A DNA stretch of 64,000 bases from Neurospora tetrasperma FGSC 2508 (Eukaryota > Ascomycota > Sordariomycetes > Sordariales > Sordariaceae), in the NCBI RefSeq assembly GCF_000213175.1, contig NW_009799101.1:394501-458500 (forward strand), given 5' to 3'. Each line of letters opens with the position of its first letter. The stretch's first letter is position 1. Position numbers and translations under genes: made by a program. Positions 45,783 through 56,595 of the stretch are shown in pieces. The notes beneath the pieces are model-generated. The model searched no databases, was not told the origin of the DNA, and saw only the letters and a list, made by a program, of their open reading frames with translations.

Positions 45783-48266
45783 ATGGCGAACCAAAACGGC
45801 CAAACAGACCAGCAACTGCGTCCTCCCACACCGGACTACATCACAATGGGGGGTGACGATGATGGAATGGAGACGCCCCGCCTACAGGAAGGCATAAAAG
45901 CAAAGCCAAAGCGCATCATAGTCTGCTGTGATGGAACGTGGATGGACTCACTAGGGAAGAGGGGGTGAGTGTTTAGTTTCATGTACTCTTCAGCCCGAGC
46001 AGTGCTGACACTTAAACAGAGAAGAACCACCATCAAACGTCACCCGCATCTCACGCGTTCTGCGCCGGACATGCTACGACGGAACTCACCAAGTCATCGC
46101 CTACGTCCCCGGCGTGGGCACAAGTAACAAGCTGGATTCCATTACCGGCGGCGCCTTTGGTATGGGACTGGATCAGGTACATCCATCCCCCTTCTCCTCT
46201 CATCCCATCTCACCACTAACACACCCCAGGACATCCGCGAAGTCTACAATTTCATCTGCACCAACTACGTCGACGGCGACGAAATCTTCCTCATTGGCTT
46301 CTCCCGAGGCGCCTTCACCGCCCGTTCCACCGCCGACATGATCGCCTCTCTTGGCATCCTCATGCCCGACGGTCTCGACCGCTTCTACTCCATCTTTCAC
46401 GACTACATGTACATGGGCACCCCCTCACGGAACAAGACCGAGTTCGTCGTGCCCAACCTGCCCGAGTACAAAGGGCAAAAAGGCCAGGCCAAGATCGAGT
46501 GGGAGGCAGAGCGCATGAAGACGTACAAGGAGCAGTTGATCGAGCTGGGCTACACGCGGGACAAGTTCAGCGACAAGAAGACGGACATCACCATCAAGGC
46601 GCTGGGAGTGTGGGATACCGTTGGCGCTTTGGGGATCCCGCCTGCGCCCGTGATTGGAGTCAGGGGGTCGTCTAACCAGTGGGCTTTCACTCACACGCAG
46701 ATCTCCGATAAGGTGGAGCATGCTTTCCAGGCTTTGGCGCTGGATGAGCCCAGGTATGCGTTCCGCCCGGCCTTGTGGGAGCGGTTACCGGGTAGCAAGA
46801 CGAATCTGAAGCAGGTGTGGTTCCCAGGGACGCATGCGAATGTTGGAGGGGGGTGGTATGATCAGCAGATTGCTGATATTACGCTTGCTTGTGAGTTTTT
46901 TTTTCCCCCCCTTCTATTCTACCCTTTCCGACACCATACTGACTCCCGAGAAAAAGGGATGTGCGACCAACTCTCGACCCTGGGCGTCGAATTCAACCTC
47001 AAAAGGATGCACTCCATCTTCCTCGACTCCCTCCGCTACTCCGCCGCCCACCCCTTCCCTTACTCCCCGCCTTCCTTCACCCAAGCCCTCCTCACCAAAG
47101 GCAAATCCACCATCTCCAAACTTCTCACCATCGGCAAACCCTCCTCTTTATCCCCGCGCCCCTCCTCCATTTCAATTCCATCCCCCATTTCCCCCCGCCA
47201 ATCCACCTCCACCACTTCCTCTTCCATCTCTTCCTACTCTCACACCAAATCCCATTCCCACTCCAAATCGCACTCCCTCTCCACCCCAACCAACACAAAA
47301 GGCACACCCGCCCTCCCCTGGGCCCTCCCCCCCATCTTCCACCCTCCCCCCTCTTCGTGCTCAACAGGTCCCTTCTTCCACGACTCCAAAGAATGCACCC
47401 CCCTACACATCCACTCCCACCCCCCTCTCGCCTCCACCCCTTCCGCCCTCCTCTCTCTCGGCGCCCGTCCCTGGGGCCTAGGAACCCTTCGCAACCCAGC
47501 CAATACAAGTCTAGCTACCCTAGCGGGGCGCACCGTTCGGCGCCCTGGACTCTTTTTGCGGGTCGACGAGGACAGCAATACCGATACGCCTTTTCCGCTT
47601 TTATCCACCGGGGAAACAATACATTCGTCTGTGAGGGTACGCTTGACGTGTGGTGGACTAGGGCCGGATGATAAGGATGTTTGGGGGTGTGATGCTTTGT
47701 TGAAGGGACAAGACGGGAAGCCGTTGTGGAAGTTGGAACGGGGGTGGGGAGTCGGCAAGGAGGAACAAGCAAAAATAGAGGGGTTTGTGCCTAGGGAGGT
47801 GGGGGTTTGGGGGATTGAGGCGAAAGGAGGCAGGAAGAGGAGTGGGTCAAGGGTATACCCCACGGAAGGATTATACCAAGTCAAAAAAGAGGAAATGGCG
47901 TGGCGGTGGGTTTATATAGGGGATGAAAAGTCGGTGCAGACGGGAACGGGAAGTGGGAAGATTGTGTTTGGCAAGGGAGTGCGGTTCCCGGATCGAAAGG
48001 TGTTGGCGGAGGAGCCGGTGGTGGGGTATTGGGAGCGGTATCTTTTGGGCATGTTGACTGCGCCGGGTGAGAGGGATGTGTGGCGGTGGGCGGCGGAGAG
48101 GGGGATGGAGAGGGAGAATTTGAAGGGTGGTGGTGGTGGTGAGGAAGGGGTGTTGGCGGAGGTTAGTACGAATGAGAGATTGAATGGGAGGATAAAGAGT
48201 ATCAGTAATGGGACGGGAAATGCAAGTGCCAAGGGACATACCAAGGCTGCGCATAGTGTTGGTTAG
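45783..48266 (+). CDS. DUF2235 alpha/beta-hydrolase (Tle1 phospholipase-like)
   Basis: Exons 45783-45964, 46020-46176, 46230-46890 and 46957-48266 encode 769 residues. The DUF2235 fold is clear: RIIVCCDGTWMD (about 44-55), the nucleophile elbow GFSRGAFTAR with S138, VWDTVGALG, and WFPGTHANVGGGW with DQQIADITLAWMCDQL. Bacterial relatives include type VI secretion phospholipase effectors (Tle1); fungi carry many cytosolic homologues of unknown substrate. After the catalytic region there is a long Ser/Pro/Thr/His-rich low-complexity stretch (about 300-410), then a C-terminal part shared less widely. Introns are 55, 53 and 66 nt; the last is stopless and in frame. The plus strand is extremely C-rich in 47,030-47,450 and G-rich after 47,640. 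The lipase-type chemistry is a family inference. Confidence 0.92.
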
Positions 48267-48598
48267 GGACAGGGACATTGTGGCGAGCTGTGCTGGTAGC
48301 TTGGTGATGGCGTGGGGAGATCTTACCTACTGCTTTTTGAGCATCGGATTATGATTTATGGCTAGCCTGGTGTTTAGGGAGTTTTTCCGGTTCTCTGCGT
48401 TCAGTCATGGATATTTCATGGAAGAAACGATATAGTCATTTTTGGCTAGTGAAGGAAGGATGAAAGAAGAAAGGTCGTAAGACAAAGTAGTTCTAATAAC
48501 GTAATGTCAAATAATCATTTCACAAGCCCTCGTGAACGACGAGTCGACGGACGACATACATGGACGAAGACAGACTCCCCCCTCATAGGATGTATATA

Positions 48599-48861
48599 CA
48601 GTCCAGTACTAGTTTGTTTGTTAGCTCGAGACCTCGTGTCAACTTTCCTATGCGTTTTCATGGCTAACTAATGTATGATCTTACCGTGGGCACGCCATCT
48701 CTAATATTCAAAATACCTAATTAAATCCAACTAATACCTTTTAATTAATCTATATAACCTTTAGGACTATTCGAAATAGATTTTTTGTCCAGTACACTAT
48801 ATTTATTGTACAGCAGGAGTGCCTAGTGTACCAAGCTAACAATCAAACCAGCATTGGACTA
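48599..48861. mobile_element. MITE-like element, copy 2
   Basis: A 263-bp element. The left end is CAGTCCAGTACTAG then TTTGTTTGTTAGCTCGAGAC; the right end is GTACCAAGCTAACAATCAAA then CCAGCATTGGACTA, its imperfect inverse (about 30 bp). TATA flanks both ends, which fits a TA target duplication. The interior (48,700-48,780) is very AT-rich and RIP-like. Compared with copy 1 it has about 40 additional bases before the right TIR. Confidence 0.75.
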
Positions 48862-48899
48862 TATATCTAGGAAGGTCGTCAATCATGTTCAACATGTAA

Positions 48900-49206
48900 C
48901 AGTCCACTCCTGCCAGGTTCGCTCATGTCGTTCGTTAGGTACCTAGCTAGCTTGAGACCTCCATCCAATTATTGAAGCTCCCCTACCTATCTCTAGACTA
49001 GGCATTTCCATGTCCAAGTGAGTCAGTCAGTCAGTCGGATTGTACCTACCTACCTAGCTAGCCTAGGTAGGTAGGTATTCATCTTCGTCCTTGAGGTTTA
49101 GGATGGACAACTTGGGATATGCCATATAGATCCTGTTTTTGGTATGCCATACCAGGGGTACGTACCAAGCTAAAGAACGAACGAACAAAGGAACCAGTAT
49201 TGACTT
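48900..49206. mobile_element. MITE-like element, copy 3 (diverged)
   Basis: The left end CAGTCCACTCCTGCCAGGTT leads to CGTTCGTTAG and CTTGAGACCT; the right end has GTACCAAGCTAAAGAACG then GGAACCAGTATTGACT. Both ends match copies 1 and 2, but the interior does not, and it contains a TACC/GGTA hairpin at 49043-49077. It is the most decayed of the three near-complete copies, about 307 bp. Confidence 0.5.
49043..49077. repeat. Perfect 15-bp hairpin of TACC units
   Basis: TACCTACCTACCTAG pairs with CTAGGTAGGTAGGTA over a 5-base loop, inside element copy 3. Confidence 0.85.
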
Positions 49207-49845
49207 GTATTGTTCTTGAGTGGGTGATGGAATGATACTGTGGGGATTGGATGGAGCTCGTCAGTCGAGCTCGGCCACTTAATTCTTTTTTTTTTTTCTT
49301 TTTTTTTTTTTCTTCCGTACTTCACGGGTGTGATGGGGGCACCACGACCGAATTGATTGATGAAGTACAGTATCCAGTAAGCACACTTTTAGTCTACACT
49401 TAGATCGATGACCTCTCTGATGCATACATATATGAACGAACCCATCAAGCAAGCAAACTAACAAACAAGTATAAACTCTTACGTGATCCCAAATAGCGAG
49501 CGACATTATCTTCATTAAATAACAACTTATCCAACTGTCCCTTGTTCTGCTTACACTTAGGTAAACCACAAAATTGTAGAAAGCCAAATGGATGTATAAG
49601 GACTCCACTGAATGTAAAGCCCACTGTAGAAGCCTCTAGATGTGAAGATATTGGACTTAAATAGAATACAATAAAATGAAAACATATTGTACACATTTTA
49701 TACATAACCCCCATCGACCAATGTAGCCCGTATTCGTCCCCTTCTTCTATTCACTTCATTAAGAAGACTATTTTTCTCTAGCCTGTGACGCCGTCTCCTC
49801 CTCGCTTTTCACATCCTTAGTCTCAGCTGCGGGGTTCCAATCCTC

Positions 49846-52800
49846 CTACAGCTTGTCCTTCAGTTCGTCTTTCGGCTCGTCCTTCGGCTCCCCCTTCAAC
49901 TCGTCCTTCACTCCCTCAACCACATCCTCCTTGAAACCCTCCTTCGCATCCTCGTTCAGCTCGTCTTTTAGCTCGTCTTTGAGCTCGTACTTCAACTCGT
50001 CCTTCACTTCCTCCTTCAAACCCTCCTTTAGATCCTCATCCATATCCTCCCTCGTATCCACAACTGGCTGCGTCCTTCGGGAGACGTAAAGAGCAAGATT
50101 CGTCAGAGCCCTCCCCCGCGGGGGTCTCGGCGTCGGAACGAACAGTGATGGGGTCTTCTCATCTGAATGCATCTCCTGAGTGGTTGCCTCTTCCTCGGGA
50201 GCATCTTGAACGGGTGTGCTTTCAAGCACATCGTTCTGATCAGCGGTACCATTGACGAGGTCCGATGACATGGCCGTCTCTTCCGTACTATCCTCTTGGA
50301 TGGCGACAGTCTCAGAGTCGGCTAACGCAGCAGTGGAGGAGGAGGTCTCGGTGTCGCAAGGTTCGACGGAGGTCTCAGGTGTAGCGACCTCTCCGGCAGC
50401 GGCCTCTCCGGCAGGAGTAACCTCATCAGAAACCTCGGGAGCAGTGGTGACCTCGGGCATAGCCTCCTCAAGTGCCTCCTCCATGGTGAGAAACGACTTC
50501 ATAGCTGCCTCCTTAGGATTAAAGGAAGAAGCACCCTTGATGTCAGCGTCAACGGCCTCCTCAATACTGGACCTCCAGCCCTCGGCCTCGGCCTCGGTGA
50601 GCTCCATGTTGGTATCGACTTCAACGTCGGTAATCTCGACGTGACTGGACGGGTCATCGGTGGCAGCTTCTTCTGTGTGGCCGATCTTGACAAAGGTGAC
50701 GGACCGAGCCGGGTTGAGTCTTCTCAGCTTTTTCAAGATCTTTGCTATCCTTTGCCTTCTCACTGTGAGGATTTCGATCTTTGCCGCGTTTTCTTTCTTC
50801 TTTATAGCCAACTCGGCCAGTGCCTTTATCCCAATGCTGAGCGCAGCTTCATTGTCGACGACGTTATCGGCGGCGGCGGCGGCGGCGGCGGCGATGGGTT
50901 CGAGTTCGTTTTTGTTTTCGTCCACCTCCTCGTTTTTTCCCACCAGTTGATGTTCCGCCCCTTTCGCTTTCTCCTTCTCCATCTCCAGCCTTCCGTTTTT
51001 CTCCCATAACACTTTCATCTCCTTCACTATCCTGACTCTCTCATCCTTTAACGGTTTCAACTCGCTATCAATTGTCATTCTCTGCCTAGCGCACTTCTTC
51101 TCGAATGCGATTCTCCGCTTCATGTCCTTCTTCATGAGATTCATGAGACCTTCCTTGCGCAGAGCGTCGTATTCATCCATTAAATTGTTGAACATGGTCT
51201 CATCATCAGCTGCTGTCGTGCGAGGGCTTTCTTCGGCGTCAACTTGCTCCACCTTTTCCCCTTCCTGCTCCGCCTTTGTCGCCTTCACCGCCGCAGCCGC
51301 CATCTCCTTCATCGCCCGCTGCTTGAAATCTTCCAAGGGTAGCTTTTTCTTCTTCTCCAACATTTCGAAGAACCCGCTGGTAGTCATGTGGTAGCCGTCT
51401 GGGCCCCAGTCACCGCTTTCGGACTCGCTCATAGCCTCGTCATACCACTCTCCTTCCTCTGGTAGAGAGGGTGTAGATTCTGGCCTAAATCGTTCCTCCT
51501 CGGCAGACATGCTCGTGGCATTGGCGTGCGCATCAACATCGGCGTTGGCCTGCTCGCGTTCGAGTTCGCGCTCCTCTCTTCGTAAATCCTGAGTCAAGGC
51601 GTTCCTGATGATGGATCTGTACGCGTAGGACGATTTGGTCAAACCAGGTGGTCCAAAACCGGTTTTCTCGTCCGGTTGCTCGCCATGCCGCTGACGCTCA
51701 TACGGTTCAAGCTTTTCCTGTGGCCCTCCCTGCTCATCAGCCGATGGAAGAGGCGAACCCACGCCACCAAGCTCCCTCTTCCGTTCCGACAGATTCATAA
51801 ACGGAAACCTGTCGGTCTTCATTCTCCACGCATGCTTGCTCAACAAAAACTGCATCTTCCCCAGCACCATGTCCGCTCTCGACTCGCGCACCGCCTCCAG
51901 CCTTAGCTGCATCTCCGCGTTCCTCTTTTCCACCTCCGCGGCCATCTTTTCTGCCACCTCGACGAGCGGCGGGAGTTCGGCCTCGAGCCTGGCCTCCTCG
52001 TCTGCCTGAATAGCAACCGATAACGCCTCCAACAGGCTTTCTATGTCCTTCTCGAACATGATGCACGCGGCCCAGTGCTCCTGGGAGGAGGCCGAGACCT
52101 GTCGGTCGGCCAGTAGATTCCGGACACGTTGGATGGCGGCCTTGTCAGCCACGATCTGGCGGTACAGTTCATACGTACGGCCTTTCTTGAGGCTTTCGGC
52201 CCGGCGGGTCTTCACGGCCGTCAAGATGCGGTTGATCTCGGAGGAGAGCCGCTCGATGTCCTGCTGAAGGCGGCGGTCGCGGAACAGGCGAGCGAGCTCG
52301 GCGGCGCGGCGGAGTATTTTGGGCAGCGCCATGGGGTTGAGGGGCCTAGGATGGACTGCCTGGTTGCGGATGTCTTTGAGGGTGAAAAGGTGGTTGTTCA
52401 CGTAGATGACGCGGCGGCGCGCGGGCACAGCCGTTTCAAACGTGGAGCCCGTGTCGAAGGCGAAGACATGGTCGGCATCGGTCTGGAGCAGCTCGCTGAA
52501 GATCTTGTGCCACGTGCTCAACTCGACGGCTTCGGGGCAGTCCCAATTTTGCTCGACCAGGTGATGGGGGATGTGTACGAGGGCAAATTGGTAGCAACAC
52601 TCCTCGAACAGCTTGTGGAGCGTCAACATGACGGTTGTGGTTACTTTGAAGGGGAAGGCGATCATGGGGTAGTGGTCGGCCAGGGAATCCTTGAGCTGGA
52701 TGGGCTTTGTTTTGGCGGTCGCCTCATTGAGTCTGATGGTCGGGCGGTGGTAGGGCTTAGACGATTCGAGGTTTTGAACGCGCTCGGGCTTTTCCTTATA

Positions 52801-53856
52801 CTCTTCGATGGGTGCAGGTTGCTCTCTGATGCTTTCCATATCAACGTCCTGCCCTGCCTCGTCCTCCTTCTCTATCGGTTGCTCTATCTCTTTGTTTCCT
52901 GACTGCTCGACTGGCGTCGCTTCCATTTCTGTTTCTGCTTTGCTTGATCGTTTGCGTTTGTCTGCAGCGATCGAGGCGGCGAAGAGTTGCTTAGCTTTCA
53001 TGAATACCATTTCGCGATACGTTTGTATCTCATCAAGGGCACCAAGCATCCACTCATAGTCCTTCCCCTTGATTTCCGCTTGGTTGCGCTGCTCTGGAGA
53101 TGGTGTGTTGAGGAAGATGCCTGATGACACTAGAACTGCCTCGTCGGCCTCGCGAAACTCTTTTTTTCGCGCCAAAAGCGCGGCTTCAAGGTTTCTGACG
53201 TGCTCGGCTTTGAGTTCTACATCCTGGGCATCCGCGGCTTCAGCCTGTGCAAGGTCTAGCTCCCTTTGCGCCTTATCTAATTTGACCTGGGCCTCCTCCA
53301 GGGCTTCCCGGGCCCGTACTGCAGATTCGGTAACGTCCACGACGGCGCTACGACAAACTGCAAAGCTTCTGTAGTCGATTGTCTGGTCCTTGATTTGTAC
53401 GTGGAAGCAAGATATCATAACGTACGAGCGGGCCAGGGCTTGGATCGCCTTTTGACGATCTTTTTGAGACTTGTTGGTATCAGTGAGGCACCTCAGAGCG
53501 TCCCTTGTAGCCTTTCGGAGAAATCGCCACTTTTTCGCCCTAACCTTCAAATTTTTTAAGCCGGTGTATGTGAGGCGTCTAGAAAGAGACATGATTTCCA
53601 TGTCGTCCTCTGGAGTTTGGGGTGGCAAGCAGGACGGAGCTTGACGGGCCAGACGGTCTGCTTGTTCCGAGTCCGTCGCGGCCGGCTGTGGAGCAGAGGA
53701 AGCCGTGGTTGGGCGGAAGAACTGGCGGTGGTGAGGGTGAGTGCGGATTTGATGAAGAGGATGGCGGACGATGACGGCCGACTTGAATGTGACCCATGAT
53801 GCTGGTCGTCGTGCGCATGCAGTCGCCACCACGCGGCAGAGGTTCGAGGCAACCAT
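49846..53856 (-). CDS. Large coiled-coil protein of unknown function
   Basis: A single uninterrupted frame of 1336 residues on minus from the ATG at 53856. The first about 50 residues (MVASNLCRVVATACARRPAS, then RHPLHQIRTHPHHRQFF) are basic and could target mitochondria. Long heptad-rich regions follow (for example VRAREALEEAQVKLDKAQRE). A less biased central block at about 390-560 looks like a folded domain: LFEECCYQFALVHIPHHLVE, QNWDCPEAVELSTWHKIF and IRNQAVHPRPLNP. I do not recognise the family. The C-terminal third is Glu/Lys/Ala/Thr-rich and ends in fifteen tandem tetrapeptides related to KDEL. No intron is evident in 4 kb, unusual for this window. A three-codon upstream frame ends 2 bases before the start. 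The function is unknown. Confidence 0.82.
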   Translation of the reverse strand: MVASNLCRVVATACARRPASWVTFKSAVIVRHPLHQIRTHPHHRQFFRPTTASSAPQPAATDSEQADRLARQAPSCLPPQTPEDDMEIMSLSRRLTYTGLKNLKVRAKKWRFLRKATRDALRCLTDTNKSQKDRQKAIQALARSYVMISCFHVQIKDQTIDYRSFAVCRSAVVDVTESAVRAREALEEAQVKLDKAQRELDLAQAEAADAQDVELKAEHVRNLEAALLARKKEFREADEAVLVSSGIFLNTPSPEQRNQAEIKGKDYEWMLGALDEIQTYREMVFMKAKQLFAASIAADKRKRSSKAETEMEATPVEQSGNKEIEQPIEKEDEAGQDVDMESIREQPAPIEEYKEKPERVQNLESSKPYHRPTIRLNEATAKTKPIQLKDSLADHYPMIAFPFKVTTTVMLTLHKLFEECCYQFALVHIPHHLVEQNWDCPEAVELSTWHKIFSELLQTDADHVFAFDTGSTFETAVPARRRVIYVNNHLFTLKDIRNQAVHPRPLNPMALPKILRRAAELARLFRDRRLQQDIERLSSEINRILTAVKTRRAESLKKGRTYELYRQIVADKAAIQRVRNLLADRQVSASSQEHWAACIMFEKDIESLLEALSVAIQADEEARLEAELPPLVEVAEKMAAEVEKRNAEMQLRLEAVRESRADMVLGKMQFLLSKHAWRMKTDRFPFMNLSERKRELGGVGSPLPSADEQGGPQEKLEPYERQRHGEQPDEKTGFGPPGLTKSSYAYRSIIRNALTQDLRREERELEREQANADVDAHANATSMSAEEERFRPESTPSLPEEGEWYDEAMSESESGDWGPDGYHMTTSGFFEMLEKKKKLPLEDFKQRAMKEMAAAAVKATKAEQEGEKVEQVDAEESPRTTAADDETMFNNLMDEYDALRKEGLMNLMKKDMKRRIAFEKKCARQRMTIDSELKPLKDERVRIVKEMKVLWEKNGRLEMEKEKAKGAEHQLVGKNEEVDENKNELEPIAAAAAAAADNVVDNEAALSIGIKALAELAIKKKENAAKIEILTVRRQRIAKILKKLRRLNPARSVTFVKIGHTEEAATDDPSSHVEITDVEVDTNMELTEAEAEGWRSSIEEAVDADIKGASSFNPKEAAMKSFLTMEEALEEAMPEVTTAPEVSDEVTPAGEAAAGEVATPETSVEPCDTETSSSTAALADSETVAIQEDSTEETAMSSDLVNGTADQNDVLESTPVQDAPEEEATTQEMHSDEKTPSLFVPTPRPPRGRALTNLALYVSRRTQPVVDTREDMDEDLKEGLKEEVKDELKYELKDELKDELNEDAKEGFKEDVVEGVKDELKGEPKDEPKDELKDKL
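49849..50028 (-). repeat. Fifteen 12-bp coding repeats (KDEL-like tetrapeptides)
   Basis: Read on minus, the units run KEGL, KEEV, KDEL, KYEL, KDEL, KDEL, NEDA, KEGF, KEDV, VEGV, KDEL, KGEP, KDEP, KDEL, KDKL, then stop. Confidence 0.9.
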
Positions 53857-53858
53857 TG

Positions 53859-53870
53859 TCACGGCGGCAT
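53859..53870 (-). promoter_or_regulatory. Minimal upstream ORF (Met-Pro-Pro-stop)
   Basis: On minus, ATGCCGCCGTGA ends two bases before the start codon of the 1336-residue protein. Such a uORF could lower or regulate translation if the transcript starts upstream of it; that start is not known. Confidence 0.5.
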
Positions 53871-55731
53871 GTCCGGTATCCAGGACATGATGGACTGGAG
53901 TTTGTTCAGGATGGAGCGCTTGTCATGAATCGACAGATGGGTGGATGTATCGAAGTGAGTGGTCGCTGATGAGATGTGAAGTGAAGCGAAGCCGTGGCAG
54001 CAGCATTCAATTGATGGCAGGCAAACTGAATTGACGAATCAGACTGGAAGTTAACTGCCCCGCCGGGAAAAGCGGTGATATGTGGCTAGTGGCATCTGTA
54101 CAGGGAACTGTAGTGACTGCGGAAATTTATTGGCGCGCTTGATGAAAATTATGTACACGTGCAGCTCATCGCACAGTTCGCCTTATCTGCATTGCGGCTG
54201 ATGCTACCACTCGCGACCAAAAGGCCAAAGTCGCATTGGACACTCGTCGATTTTACAGCATTTTCAAGCTCTTGCATTGATTCAACCTTTCCAACCGGAA
54301 GTTCGCACCTTCAATCCATTCTCCCCAATTTGTAGCATTATCTGGGGTGCTTGGTGACTGTGCAAAAAGGCGGGGATACATCGATGAGCACCAAGGGAAG
54401 GAAGGGGCTTACAGGGGCTTACAGTGCGTGTAAAACCTGTAAATTTTTCCAGCACCCCACGACAGCAGTTCTGGTGGCATCCTTGGTAGCCCCGGCCCTC
54501 CATAAAGGGGGAAGGAACGATCAGTAGAAGAGACAAATGTGACTGCCCACACTACGTCGATTCTTTGTCGCTCTGACCTGGAAAAACAGACATGTTCATA
54601 ATACAAGCATGAAATCTGCACTGATAAGACTCCCGTCGATTTCCGTCATCAAGGCAGATCCCTCTGCTCCTTCTGTTGGAACTGGGAAGCCGGGCCGTCA
54701 ATCAGTCACGAGCTACAAGGGTCAAAACATCGCGACATGGGGGTGAGACATCTCGAGTTGTTGACTTGACGCCTGCGACAGAGGTATACTTCGATGCGTA
54801 CCTGTAGTTATCAGATGTCCTTTTGTCTCCGTAGCTGGCCGACTCGAAATTCTGCTTGCGGCTGGCGCTGATGCCACGGCTGACAAGAGGGTCGAAACCC
54901 GTTCAGCGTAGTAGTGCCACTATCCGAGACAGAGTTGTTATCCTTTCCGATACAGGAGGAGTGTTATTTGCGACGGACTTGCCATCCGCCCTCCAGGTAG
55001 AAGAAGCATCAGCATAATTCAGCAGAAACTGGTTCAAGCTCAAATCCCCCCATCTCCTCCTCCAGTCCACATCCGGAATCGTGCACTCTTTCCTGTCCAC
55101 CACCTGAGTGCTCTCCATCCTGCACCCCGTATGCTTGCACTGCCCGACCAAAGTTCACCGGATCGTTGCGGTACCTGGCGCCTATCGCGCACCTTCTCCT
55201 TGGTTGGTGTCCTGCCACCAGTTTCCATACTTCTGACAACACCTCCACCGTCATTGCAAACTTGCCTTTCCTGCCCCTCCACATCTTCTGTCGCCGCAGG
55301 AGTATGGCCGTCCGCACGACAGGCGGTACCCCCGTCTTGGCCTTTGGGGTTCCTTCTCATACAAGAAAAATTGGACCGCGTTCGGCGGGCCGTGCGCTCA
55401 TTCGGTCGCAGTGCTATATTCCGGTGAGATACCTAGGTATTTGCGATGGACTTCGTTGGGAGTTGTGTTGTAGAAATTGAAGCTAGTCTGTTCGTTGTTG
55501 GCAGCGACGAGCGGAAGGGAGAGAAAGTGTCCTCCGCCTGAAGCGAAATGGGATAATGGCAAGAGATTGTGACGCTACAGAAGCCTCTGCTGGGTAGAGG
55601 TACCTACCTATCCTCTAATACCTCTCTCCGTCTCCTTCAGGCCTTCAGCACTGGAAGATAGGCTGTGAGATTAAAATGCCCAATAGAAAGCCAAAGTCTT
55701 TTCTTTGTCTAGTACAGCTTTCGCTTTCCTA

Positions 55732-55768
55732 TACCAGACTAACCAACAAACCAGGGCTGAATTGTACA
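55732..55768. mobile_element. Fragment resembling the right end of the MITE family
   Basis: TACCAGACTAACCAACAAAC followed by CAGGGCTGAATTGTA resembles the right TIR of copy 2 (TACCAAGCTAACAATCAAAC, CAGCATTGGACTATA). No matching left end was found, so it is a relic or a chance match. Confidence 0.35.
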
Positions 55769-56595
55769 TTAGTAATATCACGAGTGCGTCGGGCAGACAA
55801 GCAGGACTTCACAGACTGTCTCAATCGTTGAGAAGGGCGAGCGAGAAGATTTGGCTGGATTCAATTGGTAATTACCTCCGAGTTTGGATGCCGGGATGGG
55901 TACTTTTCATAATAGTTTGGGGAATGTTCTTAACGTTGAAAGATGAACATTTCTTGGTGACATCGACATATGCCATGAAAGAGACGCCACTTTCAAGTTG
56001 TGATCACGAAACTTGGGACACCAAGATGATGGGCAGTTGTGGATGTGATGATGACTGGGAAAGTTCACATGAATAACTTAAAGAAAGGCGGTGGCTTCTC
56101 AAGGCGAAAAGAAAGAGAAGAATTAGGCCTGGACAAATGGTGTCCTGCTGTCAGGCACACTAGCCACTGGAGACTGGAGACACGAAGATCGAAACAAGGG
56201 GAAGATATGGGAAAAGAATAGAAAAGGAAAGCGAGAGAAAAGGAAGAGGGATCAAGCATTGCGGGCAATGTCATCACGTAAGCTGGCCGATGTCCGGGAC
56301 TGCCATTGAGGGTTAGTAAGTCAATGACTGTACTATTGAACTAAGGACGCGACCACTTAAGACGACGGAACCTCACCAAGGTAGCGATGGGAGCTACCCC
56401 ACTTTTCAGCCGTGATTCATCGAACCATGACTCCTCCAACTTTCATCAAGATATAAAACCTCAACACCGCAACAAAACATCCAAAAATCAGTTATTGTAA
56501 AAGGCACCACATCCCTCGGGCCCTCAGCCTCACCTACTTATACTCACCAACTCATCCAGAACACAGTAGCCACTCGCGCTCCAACACGTTTATCC

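Larger units (their letters stand above)
48267..49845. other. Intergenic region with a cluster of MITE-like elements
   Basis: A convergent region between the DUF2235 gene and the minus-strand orphan. It is AT-rich, holds two copies of the TIR element (48599-48861 and 48900-49206) and a pyrimidine tract near 49,285-49,315. The rest up to 49,845 is AT-rich with no gene seen. Confidence 0.55.
53857..56595. other. Divergent intergenic region, 2.7 kb
   Basis: The shared upstream region of the minus-strand orphan and the PhzF gene. No gene is recognised. It holds a fragment of the MITE family near 55,732-55,768; the final 150 bases are a C/A-rich leader. Confidence 0.45.
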
